A DNA stretch of 14,330 nucleotides from a bacterium (GTDB lineage: Bacteria; UBP6; JAFGXH01): contig JAMOQH010000065.1 in the NCBI GenBank assembly GCA_027064085.1, positions 1-14,330 on the forward strand, in the 5' to 3' direction. Both the position numbers and the translations under genes were made by a program. The notes beneath the pieces are model-generated. The model did no database searches, was not told where the DNA came from, and saw only the letters and a list, made by a program, of their open reading frames with translations. Below, in pieces: positions 1 through 7,830 of the stretch. Numbering within the stretch: the stretch's first letter is position 1; every line of letters starts with the position of its first letter.

Positions 1-1
1 T

Positions 2-1639
2 ATTAATGAAGACCGTAACCAATATAAAATTACCAATATGCTTAATCAAGGTGGAGATGTTAAAACAAGAGTTATAATTGCTCAATTATGGAATCAAGAT
101 AGTTGGCTAACTTCATGGAAAAATAATAGAGACCTCAAAGACAGAGCTGAAGATGAAAACGACAACTTTGAATTTATGGCTCAATCAAATCCTACAAATG
201 AAAACTACACTCTGTTTTTCAACCATGCTTCATTTTCACAAAGATTATTAGATGCAAACAAAGAATTCAGATTCAAATATGAAAATACAATTGTAAAAGG
301 TGATGTGGGAGAACAAGAAATATCTCCCATCATTTGTGGTGACCGAGATGAATCAACAGGGAAATGTACATTTAAAACAGAAATTGACTTGCATATTCCT
401 TTAAATATCGAAGCAAATATTTCATCTTATCATCAAAAGTTTTTTGTAATTGACAGAAATATCGCCTATGTTGGTGGTATGAATATGGCCGAAGAGTATT
501 GGGACACCCCAACTCACGGAGTATTTGAATACAGAAGAATGAGTTATGATGCCAGCAACAGCGACAGAGAAGAGGTAAAAAATGGAAATGATGATGGAAT
601 AAGAAAACCATCAGATATTAAACCATACAGAGATTATTTTACTAAAGTAGAAGGGCCTTTGGTTAAAGTTGTACATGATTTATTTACAAACAGATGGGAT
701 TATTTAATTTACAACAATGTCAACTATGCTGATAAATCAACTTTAATAAACTCTATGGATTCATATCCTCAACCCTTTGAAAACGGGATTACTGCACAAA
801 TTAATGTAACTATGCCTAGACCATTTCAAGAAAATACTATACTTGAATCACAGCTTTTAGCTATTAGGCAAGCACAACATTATATTTACATTGAAGACCA
901 GTATTTCAGAATGCCTATAGTAAATAAGGCAATTGCTATAAGAATGAATCAAGTACCAGATTTAAAATTAATTGTAATAACACAACCAATAAATGAATGG
1001 ACTGACCTAGGTTGTTATTGGACTCATACTTCATATAAGTTTTTTATGGATAATTTTCCTTCAAGAGTTGAATTCTTTCAATTAAAATCATTTGATTACA
1101 CATACCCTAATCATGATTGTGAAGGTACTTTTACAAATATATCATGTTATGGAAATGAAATGACAGGTTATTTTAAAAAATTTTATGTTCATGCTAAAAT
1201 GTTTATTATTGACGATAAATACTTGAGTGTAGGTTCTTGTAATAAAAACAATCGTGGTTACCTATACGAAGGTGAAATGAATATATCTATTTATGATAAA
1301 ACATGGGTAAAAGAACAAAGAAAGGCAATTTTTGAAAACATACTAGGCCCTGATAACTACTCTGAAATTGAAGCTTATGAAGCAGAAGATTTTAATGCAA
1401 TGTTTGATAAGTTAAAAGAAATAGCACAATATAATCAAAACGCCTATGATGCATGGGATACAGATATTGCAGAAGGAGATGAAAAAAGAGATGAAGATAT
1501 TGATATGGACTATACCGCAGTATCTAAAGAAGATGCTTTACCTAATGACCATAAACCTAAAGGTTTTCTATATCCACTTAGTTTTGGTACTCCTTCAGAT
1601 TGTTTAATAGAAAATATTGGAGATGATGCTACCAAATAA
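2..1639 (+). CDS. Phospholipase D superfamily protein (5' partial)
   Basis: The reading frame is open to the left edge, so the true start lies outside; the first ATG in the window is at 38. Numbered from that Met, two HKD motifs are visible: H132-K134-D139 (YHQKFFVID, followed by a GGMN segment) and H385-K387-D392 (VHAKMFIID, followed by GSCNKNNRG). Further PLD hallmarks are EEYWDTP after motif 1, a GPLVKVVHDLFTNRWD segment, and IYIEDQYF before motif 2. Two HKD motifs in one chain make one active site that hydrolyses or transfers phosphodiester bonds, usually of phospholipids. The HQK-type first motif and IYIEDQYF resemble eukaryotic/Streptomyces-type PLDs more than short cardiolipin synthases. 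The C-terminal ~80 residues are acidic and not recognised. The substrate is unknown and a signal peptide cannot be judged because the N-terminus is missing. The next gene has its own promoter right after this stop. Confidence 0.88.
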   Translation: MNEDRNQYKITNMLNQGGDVKTRVIIAQLWNQDSWLTSWKNNRDLKDRAEDENDNFEFMAQSNPTNENYTLFFNHASFSQRLLDANKEFRFKYENTIVKGDVGEQEISPIICGDRDESTGKCTFKTEIDLHIPLNIEANISSYHQKFFVIDRNIAYVGGMNMAEEYWDTPTHGVFEYRRMSYDASNSDREEVKNGNDDGIRKPSDIKPYRDYFTKVEGPLVKVVHDLFTNRWDYLIYNNVNYADKSTLINSMDSYPQPFENGITAQINVTMPRPFQENTILESQLLAIRQAQHYIYIEDQYFRMPIVNKAIAIRMNQVPDLKLIVITQPINEWTDLGCYWTHTSYKFFMDNFPSRVEFFQLKSFDYTYPNHDCEGTFTNISCYGNEMTGYFKKFYVHAKMFIIDDKYLSVGSCNKNNRGYLYEGEMNISIYDKTWVKEQRKAIFENILGPDNYSEIEAYEAEDFNAMFDKLKEIAQYNQNAYDAWDTDIAEGDEKRDEDIDMDYTAVSKEDALPNDHKPKGFLYPLSFGTPSDCLIENIGDDATK

Positions 1640-1640
1640 T

Positions 1641-1669
1641 TTGACATTTATTCAAATTATTGTAATACT
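1641..1669 (+). promoter_or_regulatory. Sigma70-like promoter for the TPR/Cys-rich lipoprotein pair
   Basis: A perfect -35 box TTGACA (1641-1646) is followed by a 17-nt spacer and AATACT (1664-1669). The TGT just before the -10 reads as an extended -10 element. It begins two bases after the PLD stop codon, and the predicted transcript start near 1676 gives a leader of about 34 nt. This suggests the two lipoprotein genes are expressed independently of the PLD gene. Confidence 0.65.
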
Positions 1670-1709
1670 CATTAAGGGATTTTAGCTTTTGTGTTAAAGA
1701 GAGGAAAAA

Positions 1710-2345
1710 TTGGAGATTTTTAAACTGTCGTTTATTATATTTATAGCTTTTTGGGCATCTTGTCAAAAATATCAACAAGTTGATGAAGTAAAAACATTAA
1801 TTAAACAAAAAAAATATGACCAAGCACTACAAGAAGCCCAAAAAGAAAGTAACTTAATAAAAAAATTTAATTATCTCGGAATTATTTACTCTAAAAAAGG
1901 TAATTTAAAAAAAGCTCAAGAATATTACAATAAAATACTTAAAACTGATAATAAAAACTTTAAAGCTTTATATAATTTAGGAATATTAAAAACTAAATCT
2001 AAAAACTTTAAAGAAGCCCTAAATATTTTTAATAAGCTCAATAAACTGTATCCTAAAAATATTGATATAAAAATAAAATCAGCCTGGGTGCATTATTACT
2101 TATTAAGCAATAGTAATGCTATTTCGATATTAAAAAAAACTGTTAATAAAAATAGAAATTCTATATCTCTAAATCAATGGAAAGAAATTTCTAAACTTTA
2201 TGAGAATCTAAAAAGATATAAGGCCTCTGCTGAAGCTTATGATTATTACTTATCAAAGGCAAGGTTGCAAAATCTTAAAATAGATATTAAAAAAGCACAA
2301 AAACATTTGAATATGTTAAAATCACAAAGAAACCAAGAACTTTAA
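1710..2345 (+). CDS. TPR-repeat lipoprotein
   Basis: A 211-residue protein with an N-terminal hydrophobic segment (residues ~6-16) and a lipobox-like WAS-C with Cys18, so probably lipid-anchored in the envelope. Residues ~28-130 hold tetratricopeptide-like helical repeats, for example NLKKAQEYYNKILKTDNKN and NFKEALNIFNKLNKLYPKN, and the rest is also helical and Lys-rich. TPRs are protein-binding scaffolds; no catalytic motif is seen. The start is a TTG, chosen because AGAGAGG (1698-1704) sits 5 nt upstream and the signal sequence begins right there. It is followed after 9 nt by the Cys-rich lipoprotein gene, whose ribosome binding site overlaps this stop codon, so the two are probably translationally coupled and may act together at the cell surface. 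The specific function is unknown. Confidence 0.8.
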   Translation: MEIFKLSFIIFIAFWASCQKYQQVDEVKTLIKQKKYDQALQEAQKESNLIKKFNYLGIIYSKKGNLKKAQEYYNKILKTDNKNFKALYNLGILKTKSKNFKEALNIFNKLNKLYPKNIDIKIKSAWVHYYLLSNSNAISILKKTVNKNRNSISLNQWKEISKLYENLKRYKASAEAYDYYLSKARLQNLKIDIKKAQKHLNMLKSQRNQEL

Positions 2346-2354
2346 GGAGGATAT

Positions 2355-3893
2355 ATGAAACATGTTATTTTTTTAATACTAGCTACAATATTTGTTTTTG
2401 CTAGCTGTACAGATCAAAGTAAACAAACAGAAGAGCCAAAAGGCAAGCAATGTTCTTATTATACGGATTGCAAAAGTAGTGAAATCTGTTATAAAGCAGA
2501 ATGTGTTGCCGCAGATAGCTATAGTTGTAAAGAAAGTGGACTTTGTCCAAAGGATTTAACTTGTAGTCAACTATCTGGAAAATGTAAACCTGTAAGTTGT
2601 ACTAATCATTCAGAATGTGGGGAAGGTCAATTCTGTAATGGTAATGTTTGTAAATCTACTTGTCAAAATGAACTAGACTGTGGTATAGGTTATACTTGTA
2701 CCCCAGCAACAGGCGAATGTGATTTAAAATCAGATGTAAATTGTTTAACAAATCCTGAAATTTGTACAGAAAATCAGGTTTGTAATACTGAAACCAAAGA
2801 ATGTGTAAACAAAGAAGATAAAGAATGCACAAATGACTTTGAATGTGATTATGAAAATGGTCAATATTGCAATACAAATAATAATAAATGTGAAATGGAT
2901 CCTAACTATTGTGTAGATGATAACGCCTGCGAAACAAATTTTGAATGTAAAGCTCATAAATGCGAACCAATTGGTGGAACAAGTTGTTCAATTGAGGAAG
3001 AATGTGAAAATGGCTTACATTGTAATAACGGAGATGGTGGAACAAATACATGTGTTCAGTGCCTTGAAGACGCACACTGTGTAGATGGAACTTGTGATTT
3101 AAGTACTAAAAAATGTATAATAGTTCAATCTTGTACAGATGACTCAACCTGCCCTGATGGCACTAAATGTGTGATGCCTGATGGAATGATGCCTGGGCTT
3201 GGTGGAGCAACAGGTGGAGGACAAGGAACTTGCCAAGAGGTTGAAGTATGCTATATTGATGCAGACTGTAACCCAGAAGATACCGACCCAGAAAATTTTG
3301 AAAAATTCTGTAAAAGGAATCAAGGTGTAGAAGACTCTGAACCTGGTTACTGTGCAACTAAAAATAACTTTGACCAAGGTGATTTAACTAGTGGTTTTTT
3401 AGATAGCTTAGGTATATGTGTAGATATTCCTGGAGTTGATTTTTTAAAATGCCCTGAAGGTCAAGAATGTGTAGATAATCACTGTTCTGGTGGAAGCGGT
3501 GGAAATTGTAATGATGCATTGGGAATAGGCCGTCAAAATTGTGAAGCAAATGGTGGAACTTGCAATGCTGATGGTGAATGTGTAGGAGCAGCCGAACCTG
3601 AATGCCATAGAGATAGTGACTGTGCTGATTTATATCCAGATAGAGAAAATCAAATTTGCCAAAGAGGTGGTTGTGTAACAGACCCAACACCAAGATGTCC
3701 AAATGGTGATTCCGATTGTACAGACCAAATGCATTGTGATTCATCAGATCAAATTTGTTATTCATGTGTTGTAGATAATAACTGTGGAAATGGCTCTGTT
3801 TGTAGAGACCATAACTGTGTAAATTCATCATTCTGTACAGATGATAGTGATTGTAGTGACGGAATGGTTTGTAGAGCAAATATCTGTAGATAA
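2355..3893 (+). CDS. Cysteine-rich repeat lipoprotein (about 17 four-Cys modules)
   Basis: A 512-residue protein with a signal peptide and lipobox-like FAS-C (Cys18). The mature chain is built almost entirely of modules of the form C-x(4-8)-C-x(3-n)-C-x(4-n)-C, often starting CTDDSDC or similar, such as the final module CTDDSDCSDGMVCRANIC. I count 17 modules and 68 cysteines besides the lipidated one. Loops are rich in Asp, Glu and Asn. A Gly-rich insert (around PGLGGATGGGQG) and longer loops interrupt the central modules. Similar Dickkopf-like/EGF-like Cys-rich proteins are common in Myxococcota and relatives, where they are secreted or surface proteins of unknown role. The even Cys count fits disulfide-stapled tandem mini-domains on the outer surface. 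AAGGAGG (2344-2350) is a strong ribosome binding site 4 nt before the ATG. Function (adhesion, metal binding or matrix) is not determined. Confidence 0.85.
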   Translation: MKHVIFLILATIFVFASCTDQSKQTEEPKGKQCSYYTDCKSSEICYKAECVAADSYSCKESGLCPKDLTCSQLSGKCKPVSCTNHSECGEGQFCNGNVCKSTCQNELDCGIGYTCTPATGECDLKSDVNCLTNPEICTENQVCNTETKECVNKEDKECTNDFECDYENGQYCNTNNNKCEMDPNYCVDDNACETNFECKAHKCEPIGGTSCSIEEECENGLHCNNGDGGTNTCVQCLEDAHCVDGTCDLSTKKCIIVQSCTDDSTCPDGTKCVMPDGMMPGLGGATGGGQGTCQEVEVCYIDADCNPEDTDPENFEKFCKRNQGVEDSEPGYCATKNNFDQGDLTSGFLDSLGICVDIPGVDFLKCPEGQECVDNHCSGGSGGNCNDALGIGRQNCEANGGTCNADGECVGAAEPECHRDSDCADLYPDRENQICQRGGCVTDPTPRCPNGDSDCTDQMHCDSSDQICYSCVVDNNCGNGSVCRDHNCVNSSFCTDDSDCSDGMVCRANICR

Positions 3894-3906
3894 AATCTTG
3901 ATTTTA
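3891..3906. terminator. Possible bidirectional weak hairpin between convergent genes
   Basis: TAAAATC (3891-3897), two T, then GATTTTA (3900-3906) form a perfect 7-bp inverted repeat that contains the stop codons of both the Cys-rich lipoprotein gene and recQ. T-rich sequence follows on the plus side. With one G-C pair and a two-base loop it is weak, so termination is only inferred from its place between convergent genes that lie 10 nt apart. Confidence 0.3.
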
Positions 3907-5670
3907 TATTTCTTTAATTACTTCAATAAATAAATCTCCATATTTATCAAATTTCTTTTCTCCTATTCCATGAATATTAAGCATTTCTTCTTTATTTTTA
4001 GGTAAATACTTGCAAATTTCATGAAGTGTTTTATCTGAAAATACTGTGTATGAAGGTTTTCCTTCTTTTGATGCAATTTCATACCTAAATTTTCTTAAAG
4101 TTTCAAAACAAGCACTCCATTCATAATTAACTTTTTTATCAATTTTAGTAACTTTTCGTGTTAGAGTTTCTTTATTTTTAAGAAAATCCATTGCCTTATT
4201 TGTAAATTTTAATACTGGATATTCTCCACTCGTTACCTCTAAAAAATCATCTCCTACAAGTAAATCGATTAAGGCTCTAATTGCTTTTTGTGAATAGTCT
4301 TTCATTAGGGCATAAGTGGAAACTTCGTTTAAATTCCATTTTAAAATATTTTTATTTTTAGAGCCTGCCAAAATAGCTACTATCATATTTATACCAAATT
4401 TTTGCTTTGTTCTATAAACACAAGAAATAATTTTTTGAGCTTCAATTGTAATATCTTCAACTTCTCCATCGTCTAAGCAATTACTACAATTATTACAATT
4501 ATCTATCTTTTTATCTCCAAAATATTCTAAAATATACGACCTAATACATTTTGAAGTATGACAGTAATTAACTATAGCTGATAATTTTTCATATTTAATT
4601 TTTATAATATTTTCAGAAGATTCAAATTCATTATTTTCAATAAAATATCTTTGAGTTTTTATATCTTTAGGGTTAAATATCAATATACAATGAGCATCAA
4701 GACCATCTCTACCAGCTCTACCCGCTTCTTGGTAATAACTTTCTAAATCTTTAGCTAAGTTATTGTGTATTACAAATCTTACATTTGATTTATCTATCCC
4801 CATACCAAAAGCATTAGTTGCAACCATAATATTTACTTTATCATTAATAAAATCGTTTTGATTTTTTTGTCTTTCTTTATCACTCATTCCGGCATGATAC
4901 TTTCCTACTTGATATTTTCTTTCTAAAAGCTCTGAGAATATAGAATCAACTTCTTTCCTTGTAGAAGCATAAATAATTCCTCCTTCATTTTTATGCTCTT
5001 TTAAATATTTTTTTATATAAGATAAACTGTTCACTCCTTTTACTATAGAAAATTTTAAATTTTTTCTATCAAATCCACTAATAAAAATATTTGGACTAAA
5101 ATTTAGATTTTTTATTATATCCTTTTGAACTTTAGGAGTTGCTGTTGCAGTAAAAGCAGATATTATTGGTCTATTTTGTAAGCTGTTTATAAACTTAGGA
5201 ATATTTAAATAAGATTTTCTAAAATCATGCCCCCATTGAGAAATACAATGAGCCTCGTCAATTGCTATTTGAGCTATGTTTTTGGATTTAATTCTTTCAA
5301 TAAATTCAATAGATTCAAATCTCTCTGGAGTGACATAAATAATTTTATAATCACCATCGTTAATACACTCATAAACATTCATAATATCGTTAAAACTTAA
5401 AGTACTGTTAATATAAACCGAAGGAATATCGAGTGAATTAAGTGTATCAACTTGGTCTTGCATAAGAGAAATTAAAGGAGAAACGACTAAAGTAATTCCA
5501 TCAAGAATTAAAGCAGGTATTTGATAACAAATAGATTTACCTCCTCCTGTTGGTAAAATACCTAATGTGTCATTTTTGCTTAATATACTATTTATTATTC
5601 CTTCTTGTTTTTCTTTAAATGAACTATAACCAAAATATTTCTTTAATACATCATATATATCTTTATTCAT
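3904..5670 (-). CDS. recQ: ATP-dependent DNA helicase RecQ
   Basis: A 588-residue 3'-5' superfamily 2 helicase acting in recombination and replication-fork repair. Visible in order: motif 0 around FGYSSFKEKQ; Walker A LPTGGGKS (K45); DEAH box (138-141) followed by CISQWGHDF, the RecQ aromatic loop; TATATP motif III (~175-180); ATNAFGMGIDK motif V; QEAGRAGRDG motif VI (Q314-G323); the RecQ zinc site C375, C392, C395, C398; a winged-helix region; and a C-terminal HRDC domain (~515-588) with IHGIGEKKFDKYG. The length and full domain set match bacterial RecQ. An in-frame TTG at 5733 would add 21 residues, but it coincides with the predicted -35 box. The ATG at 5670 has GGAG (TTGGAGAATCTATG) at proper spacing and the protein then begins with the usual RecQ N-terminus, so I use 5670. 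Confidence 0.96.
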   Translation of the reverse strand: MNKDIYDVLKKYFGYSSFKEKQEGIINSILSKNDTLGILPTGGGKSICYQIPALILDGITLVVSPLISLMQDQVDTLNSLDIPSVYINSTLSFNDIMNVYECINDGDYKIIYVTPERFESIEFIERIKSKNIAQIAIDEAHCISQWGHDFRKSYLNIPKFINSLQNRPIISAFTATATPKVQKDIIKNLNFSPNIFISGFDRKNLKFSIVKGVNSLSYIKKYLKEHKNEGGIIYASTRKEVDSIFSELLERKYQVGKYHAGMSDKERQKNQNDFINDKVNIMVATNAFGMGIDKSNVRFVIHNNLAKDLESYYQEAGRAGRDGLDAHCILIFNPKDIKTQRYFIENNEFESSENIIKIKYEKLSAIVNYCHTSKCIRSYILEYFGDKKIDNCNNCSNCLDDGEVEDITIEAQKIISCVYRTKQKFGINMIVAILAGSKNKNILKWNLNEVSTYALMKDYSQKAIRALIDLLVGDDFLEVTSGEYPVLKFTNKAMDFLKNKETLTRKVTKIDKKVNYEWSACFETLRKFRYEIASKEGKPSYTVFSDKTLHEICKYLPKNKEEMLNIHGIGEKKFDKYGDLFIEVIKEI

Positions 5671-5705
5671 AGATTCTCCAATATGTGAATTATCATGCTC
5701 ATAGT

Positions 5706-5733
5706 AGTATATCCAAGAAAATAAAAATAGCAA
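5706..5733 (-). promoter_or_regulatory. Predicted recQ promoter
   Basis: On the minus strand TTGCTA (plus 5728-5733), a 16-nt spacer and TATACT (plus 5706-5711) give a sigma70-like promoter, with a start near 5699 and a leader of about 29 nt before the ATG at 5670. It supports the shorter recQ reading frame. It is back-to-back with the trpB promoter. Confidence 0.5.
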
Positions 5734-5741
5734 TTAAAATA

Positions 5742-5770
5742 TTTACAAAACGAGCAAAATAACATATAAT
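5742..5770 (+). promoter_or_regulatory. Predicted trpB promoter
   Basis: TTTACA (5742-5747), exactly 17 nt, then a consensus TATAAT (5765-5770). The predicted start near 5777 leaves a leader of about 19 nt containing TAGGAG (5785-5790). The leader is too short for a trp attenuator, T-box or leader peptide, so any tryptophan control would have to act by a repressor at the promoter. Confidence 0.65.
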
Positions 5771-5795
5771 AGTTCAAATAAATTTAGGAGTAAAC

Positions 5796-7010
5796 ATGGA
5801 ATACAACAAAAAAAGATTTAATAACAAATTACCAAATGAAGATGGATACTTTGGAGAATATGGAGGAAGTTTTATACCTCCTAATTTAGAAGAAATAATG
5901 AAAGAAATAAATTCTGAATATCAAAAGGCAATAAATGACGAAAGCTTTTTAAATGAATTACATGACTTATATAAAAACTATGTTGGTAGACCATCTCCTA
6001 TATTTTATGCCAAAAGCTTATCTAAAAAATATGGAGCAAAAATTTATTTTAAAAGAGAAGATTTAAACCATACTGGAGCTCATAAAATTAATCACTGTTT
6101 AGGTGAAGCATTATTAGCAAAAAGAATGGGAAAGAAAAAAATCATTGCTGAAACAGGTGCAGGCCAACATGGAGTAGCATTAGCAACAAGTGCAGCACTT
6201 CTTGGGCTTGAATGTGATATTTATATGGGTGAAGTAGACATAAAAAAAGAATATCCAAATGTTATAAGAATGAAAATACTAGGAGCAAAGGTTATTCCTG
6301 TAACAGCAGGCTTAAAAACACTTAAAGATGCAGTTGATGAAGCATTTAATCAATATTTAGCCGACCCTGTTAATCAATTTTATGCAATTGGATCTGTTGT
6401 TGGTCCCCACCCCTTTCCTATGATGGTTAGAGATTTTCAAACAGTAGTTGGCTATGAAGCAAAAGAGCAATTTTTAAATTTAACAGGAAAAGCTCCTGAT
6501 AATCTAGTTGCTTGTGTAGGTGGTGGAAGTAATGCAATTGGGCTTTTTACAGCATTTTTAGATAATAAAGATATAGATATTTATGGAGTAGAGCCTTCTG
6601 GGCTTGATATCAATACAGATGGGCAACATGCAGCAACTTTAACTAAAGGAACAGTTGGAATTATGCATGGTTTTAAATCATATATGTTACAAAATGAAAA
6701 GGGAGAACCACTAGAGGTTTACTCTGTAGCAAGTGGCCTTGATTACCCTTCTGTTGGGCCTCAACATTCTTATTTAAAAGATATAAAAAGGGTAAATTAC
6801 AAACATATAAATGATAAAGAAGCAATTAGTGCATTTTTTGAAATCTCAAAACTAGAAGGAATTATTCCTGCAATAGAATCAGCTCATGCAATAGCATATA
6901 GCTTTAAATTAGCCAAAGAAAAGCCAAACTCTACAATTTTAGTAAATTTATCGGGAAGAGGAGATAAAGATATTGATTTTGTTGTAGAAAATTATGGTTT
7001 TGGTAACTAA
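5796..7010 (+). CDS. trpB: Tryptophan synthase beta chain (TrpB1 type), orphan
   Basis: A 404-residue PLP enzyme that condenses indole with L-serine to make L-tryptophan. Visible: GGSFIPPNL near the N-terminus; GRPSPIF; the PLP-lysine motif HTGAHKINH (K97); [11 protein letters not shown]; the phosphate-binding GGGSNAIG (242-249); [16 protein letters not shown]; and LSGRGDKD near the C-terminus. These match TrpB1, the form that normally works with TrpA, not the longer TrpB2. No trpA or other trp gene is in the window: the left neighbour is divergent recQ and the right one is the convergent MCE operon. The gene has its own promoter and the TAGGAG ribosome binding site. It could use TrpA encoded elsewhere, or salvage external indole. 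Confidence 0.96.
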   Translation: MEYNKKRFNNKLPNEDGYFGEYGGSFIPPNLEEIMKEINSEYQKAINDESFLNELHDLYKNYVGRPSPIFYAKSLSKKYGAKIYFKREDLNHTGAHKINHCLGEALLAKRMGKKKIIAETGAGQHGVALATSAALLGLECDIYMGEVDIKKEYPNVIRMKILGAKVIPVTAGLKTLKDAVDEAFNQYLADPVNQFYAIGSVVGPHPFPMMVRDFQTVVGYEAKEQFLNLTGKAPDNLVACVGGGSNAIGLFTAFLDNKDIDIYGVEPSGLDINTDGQHAATLTKGTVGIMHGFKSYMLQNEKGEPLEVYSVASGLDYPSVGPQHSYLKDIKRVNYKHINDKEAISAFFEISKLEGIIPAIESAHAIAYSFKLAKEKPNSTILVNLSGRGDKDIDFVVENYGFGN

Positions 7011-7034
7011 TAAGCCCTATAAATAGGTCTTATT
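7009..7034. terminator. Hairpin 1 after trpB
   Basis: A 12-bp imperfect stem (AATAAG, one C/T mismatch, CCTAT; loop AA; ATAGG, T, CTTATT) starts at the trpB stop codon. No U-run follows directly, so alone it is a poor intrinsic terminator. It may protect the 3' end or act with the next hairpin. Confidence 0.4.
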
Positions 7035-7039
7035 AGTAA

Positions 7040-7064
7040 ATTAAAGCCTTAAAAAGTCTTTAAT
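7040..7064. terminator. Bidirectional terminator between trpB and the MCE operon
   Basis: An 11-bp stem with one mismatch (ATTAAAGCCTT, loop AAA, AAGTCTTTAAT) is followed on the plus strand by TTTTA and on the minus strand by TTTACT. It lies between the convergent ends of trpB and the mlaF-like gene, so it probably ends both transcripts. Confidence 0.6.
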
Positions 7065-7074
7065 TTTTATTTAC

Positions 7075-7824
7075 TTAAGAAAACTTATCAACATTAAAAA
7101 ATCTTTTAACTTTAAAAATATCAGAATTTAAGGCCTCGTCAAGAGTACCTAAAAAAGCTAACTTTTTATCACCTATCATTAAGATAGTTTTTCCTGCCCT
7201 TTTGATACTTAATAGTTCATGCGTAACGGTTACAAGGGTAATACCTAAATCTTCATTCATTTTAACAAATAATTCATCCATACCTTTTGCCGTTACAGGG
7301 TCTAAACCTGCTTGAGGTTCATCAAAAAAAATTATTTTAGGGTCTGTTACCATAGCTCTTGCTAAAGCAGCACGCTTTTTCATACCTCCCGATAATTCAG
7401 GTGGATATTTTTTTCTATGTTCGTAAAGATTTACTTGAAATAATTTTTCTCTTGCTATCTCAAGAGCAACTTTAGAGTTAAAATTAGGATAATGCATATT
7501 AATAGGTAACATTACATTCTCTTCTATAGTCATAGAATTTAAAAGTGCAGAATTTTGATATAAAATTCCAATTTCTTTATAAAAAGGATCATTTTCTGGA
7601 ATAGGATAAGTTAATTCTCTTCCCATAAATTTAACAGTTCCTGACCTTGCAGGATTTAAACCAATAATAGCTTTTAAAAGTGTGGATTTACCACTTCCGC
7701 TTTCTCCTAAAATTATAAATCTATCTTTTTCATATATATCAAATGATAAACCATTAAGTATAGGAGGAGCATCACCATAACCTATAACTAAATCTCTTCC
7801 TTCTATCATAATTTTTTTATTCAT
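7075..7824 (-). CDS. mlaF: MlaF-like ABC transporter ATP-binding protein
   Basis: A 249-residue ATPase that powers the MCE lipid transporter at the cytoplasmic face of the inner membrane. Visible: Walker A GESGSGKS (40-47); Q-loop ILYQNSALLNSMTIEEN (Q90); signature LSGGMKKRAALARAM (from 144); Walker B IIFFDEPQAGLDP (D168, E169); H-loop THE (H202). The LSGGM..RAALARA signature and the Q-loop are typical of the MlaF/MkL branch. It is the last gene of the operon, whereas mlaF is first in the E. coli mla operon. The upstream TGA stop overlaps its ribosome binding site (TTGAGG), with 6 nt between the genes, which implies coupled translation. Its partner is the MlaE-like permease at the other end of the operon. 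Confidence 0.92.
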   Translation of the reverse strand: MNKKIMIEGRDLVIGYGDAPPILNGLSFDIYEKDRFIILGESGSGKSTLLKAIIGLNPARSGTVKFMGRELTYPIPENDPFYKEIGILYQNSALLNSMTIEENVMLPINMHYPNFNSKVALEIAREKLFQVNLYEHRKKYPPELSGGMKKRAALARAMVTDPKIIFFDEPQAGLDPVTAKGMDELFVKMNEDLGITLVTVTHELLSIKRAGKTILMIGDKKLAFLGTLDEALNSDIFKVKRFFNVDKFS

Positions 7825-7830
7825 GAAGCC

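Noticed and set aside
372-611. Minus-strand 79-residue open frame inside the PLD gene
   Set aside because: It is antisense to the first HKD motif region, with no motif and no ribosome binding site of note.
3388-3879. Minus-strand 163-residue open frame opposite the Cys-rich lipoprotein gene
   Set aside because: A His/Leu/Tyr-rich product typical of the complement of a Cys/Asp/Asn-rich sequence. It overlaps the real gene completely and has no recognisable motif; the other minus-strand frames between 2656 and 3377 are shadows for the same reason.
5671-5733. TTG start at 5733 for recQ
   Set aside because: The extra 21 residues (many Tyr/His/Phe) do not match RecQ N-termini. The TTG overlaps a predicted -35 box, and the ATG at 5670 has a good ribosome binding site.
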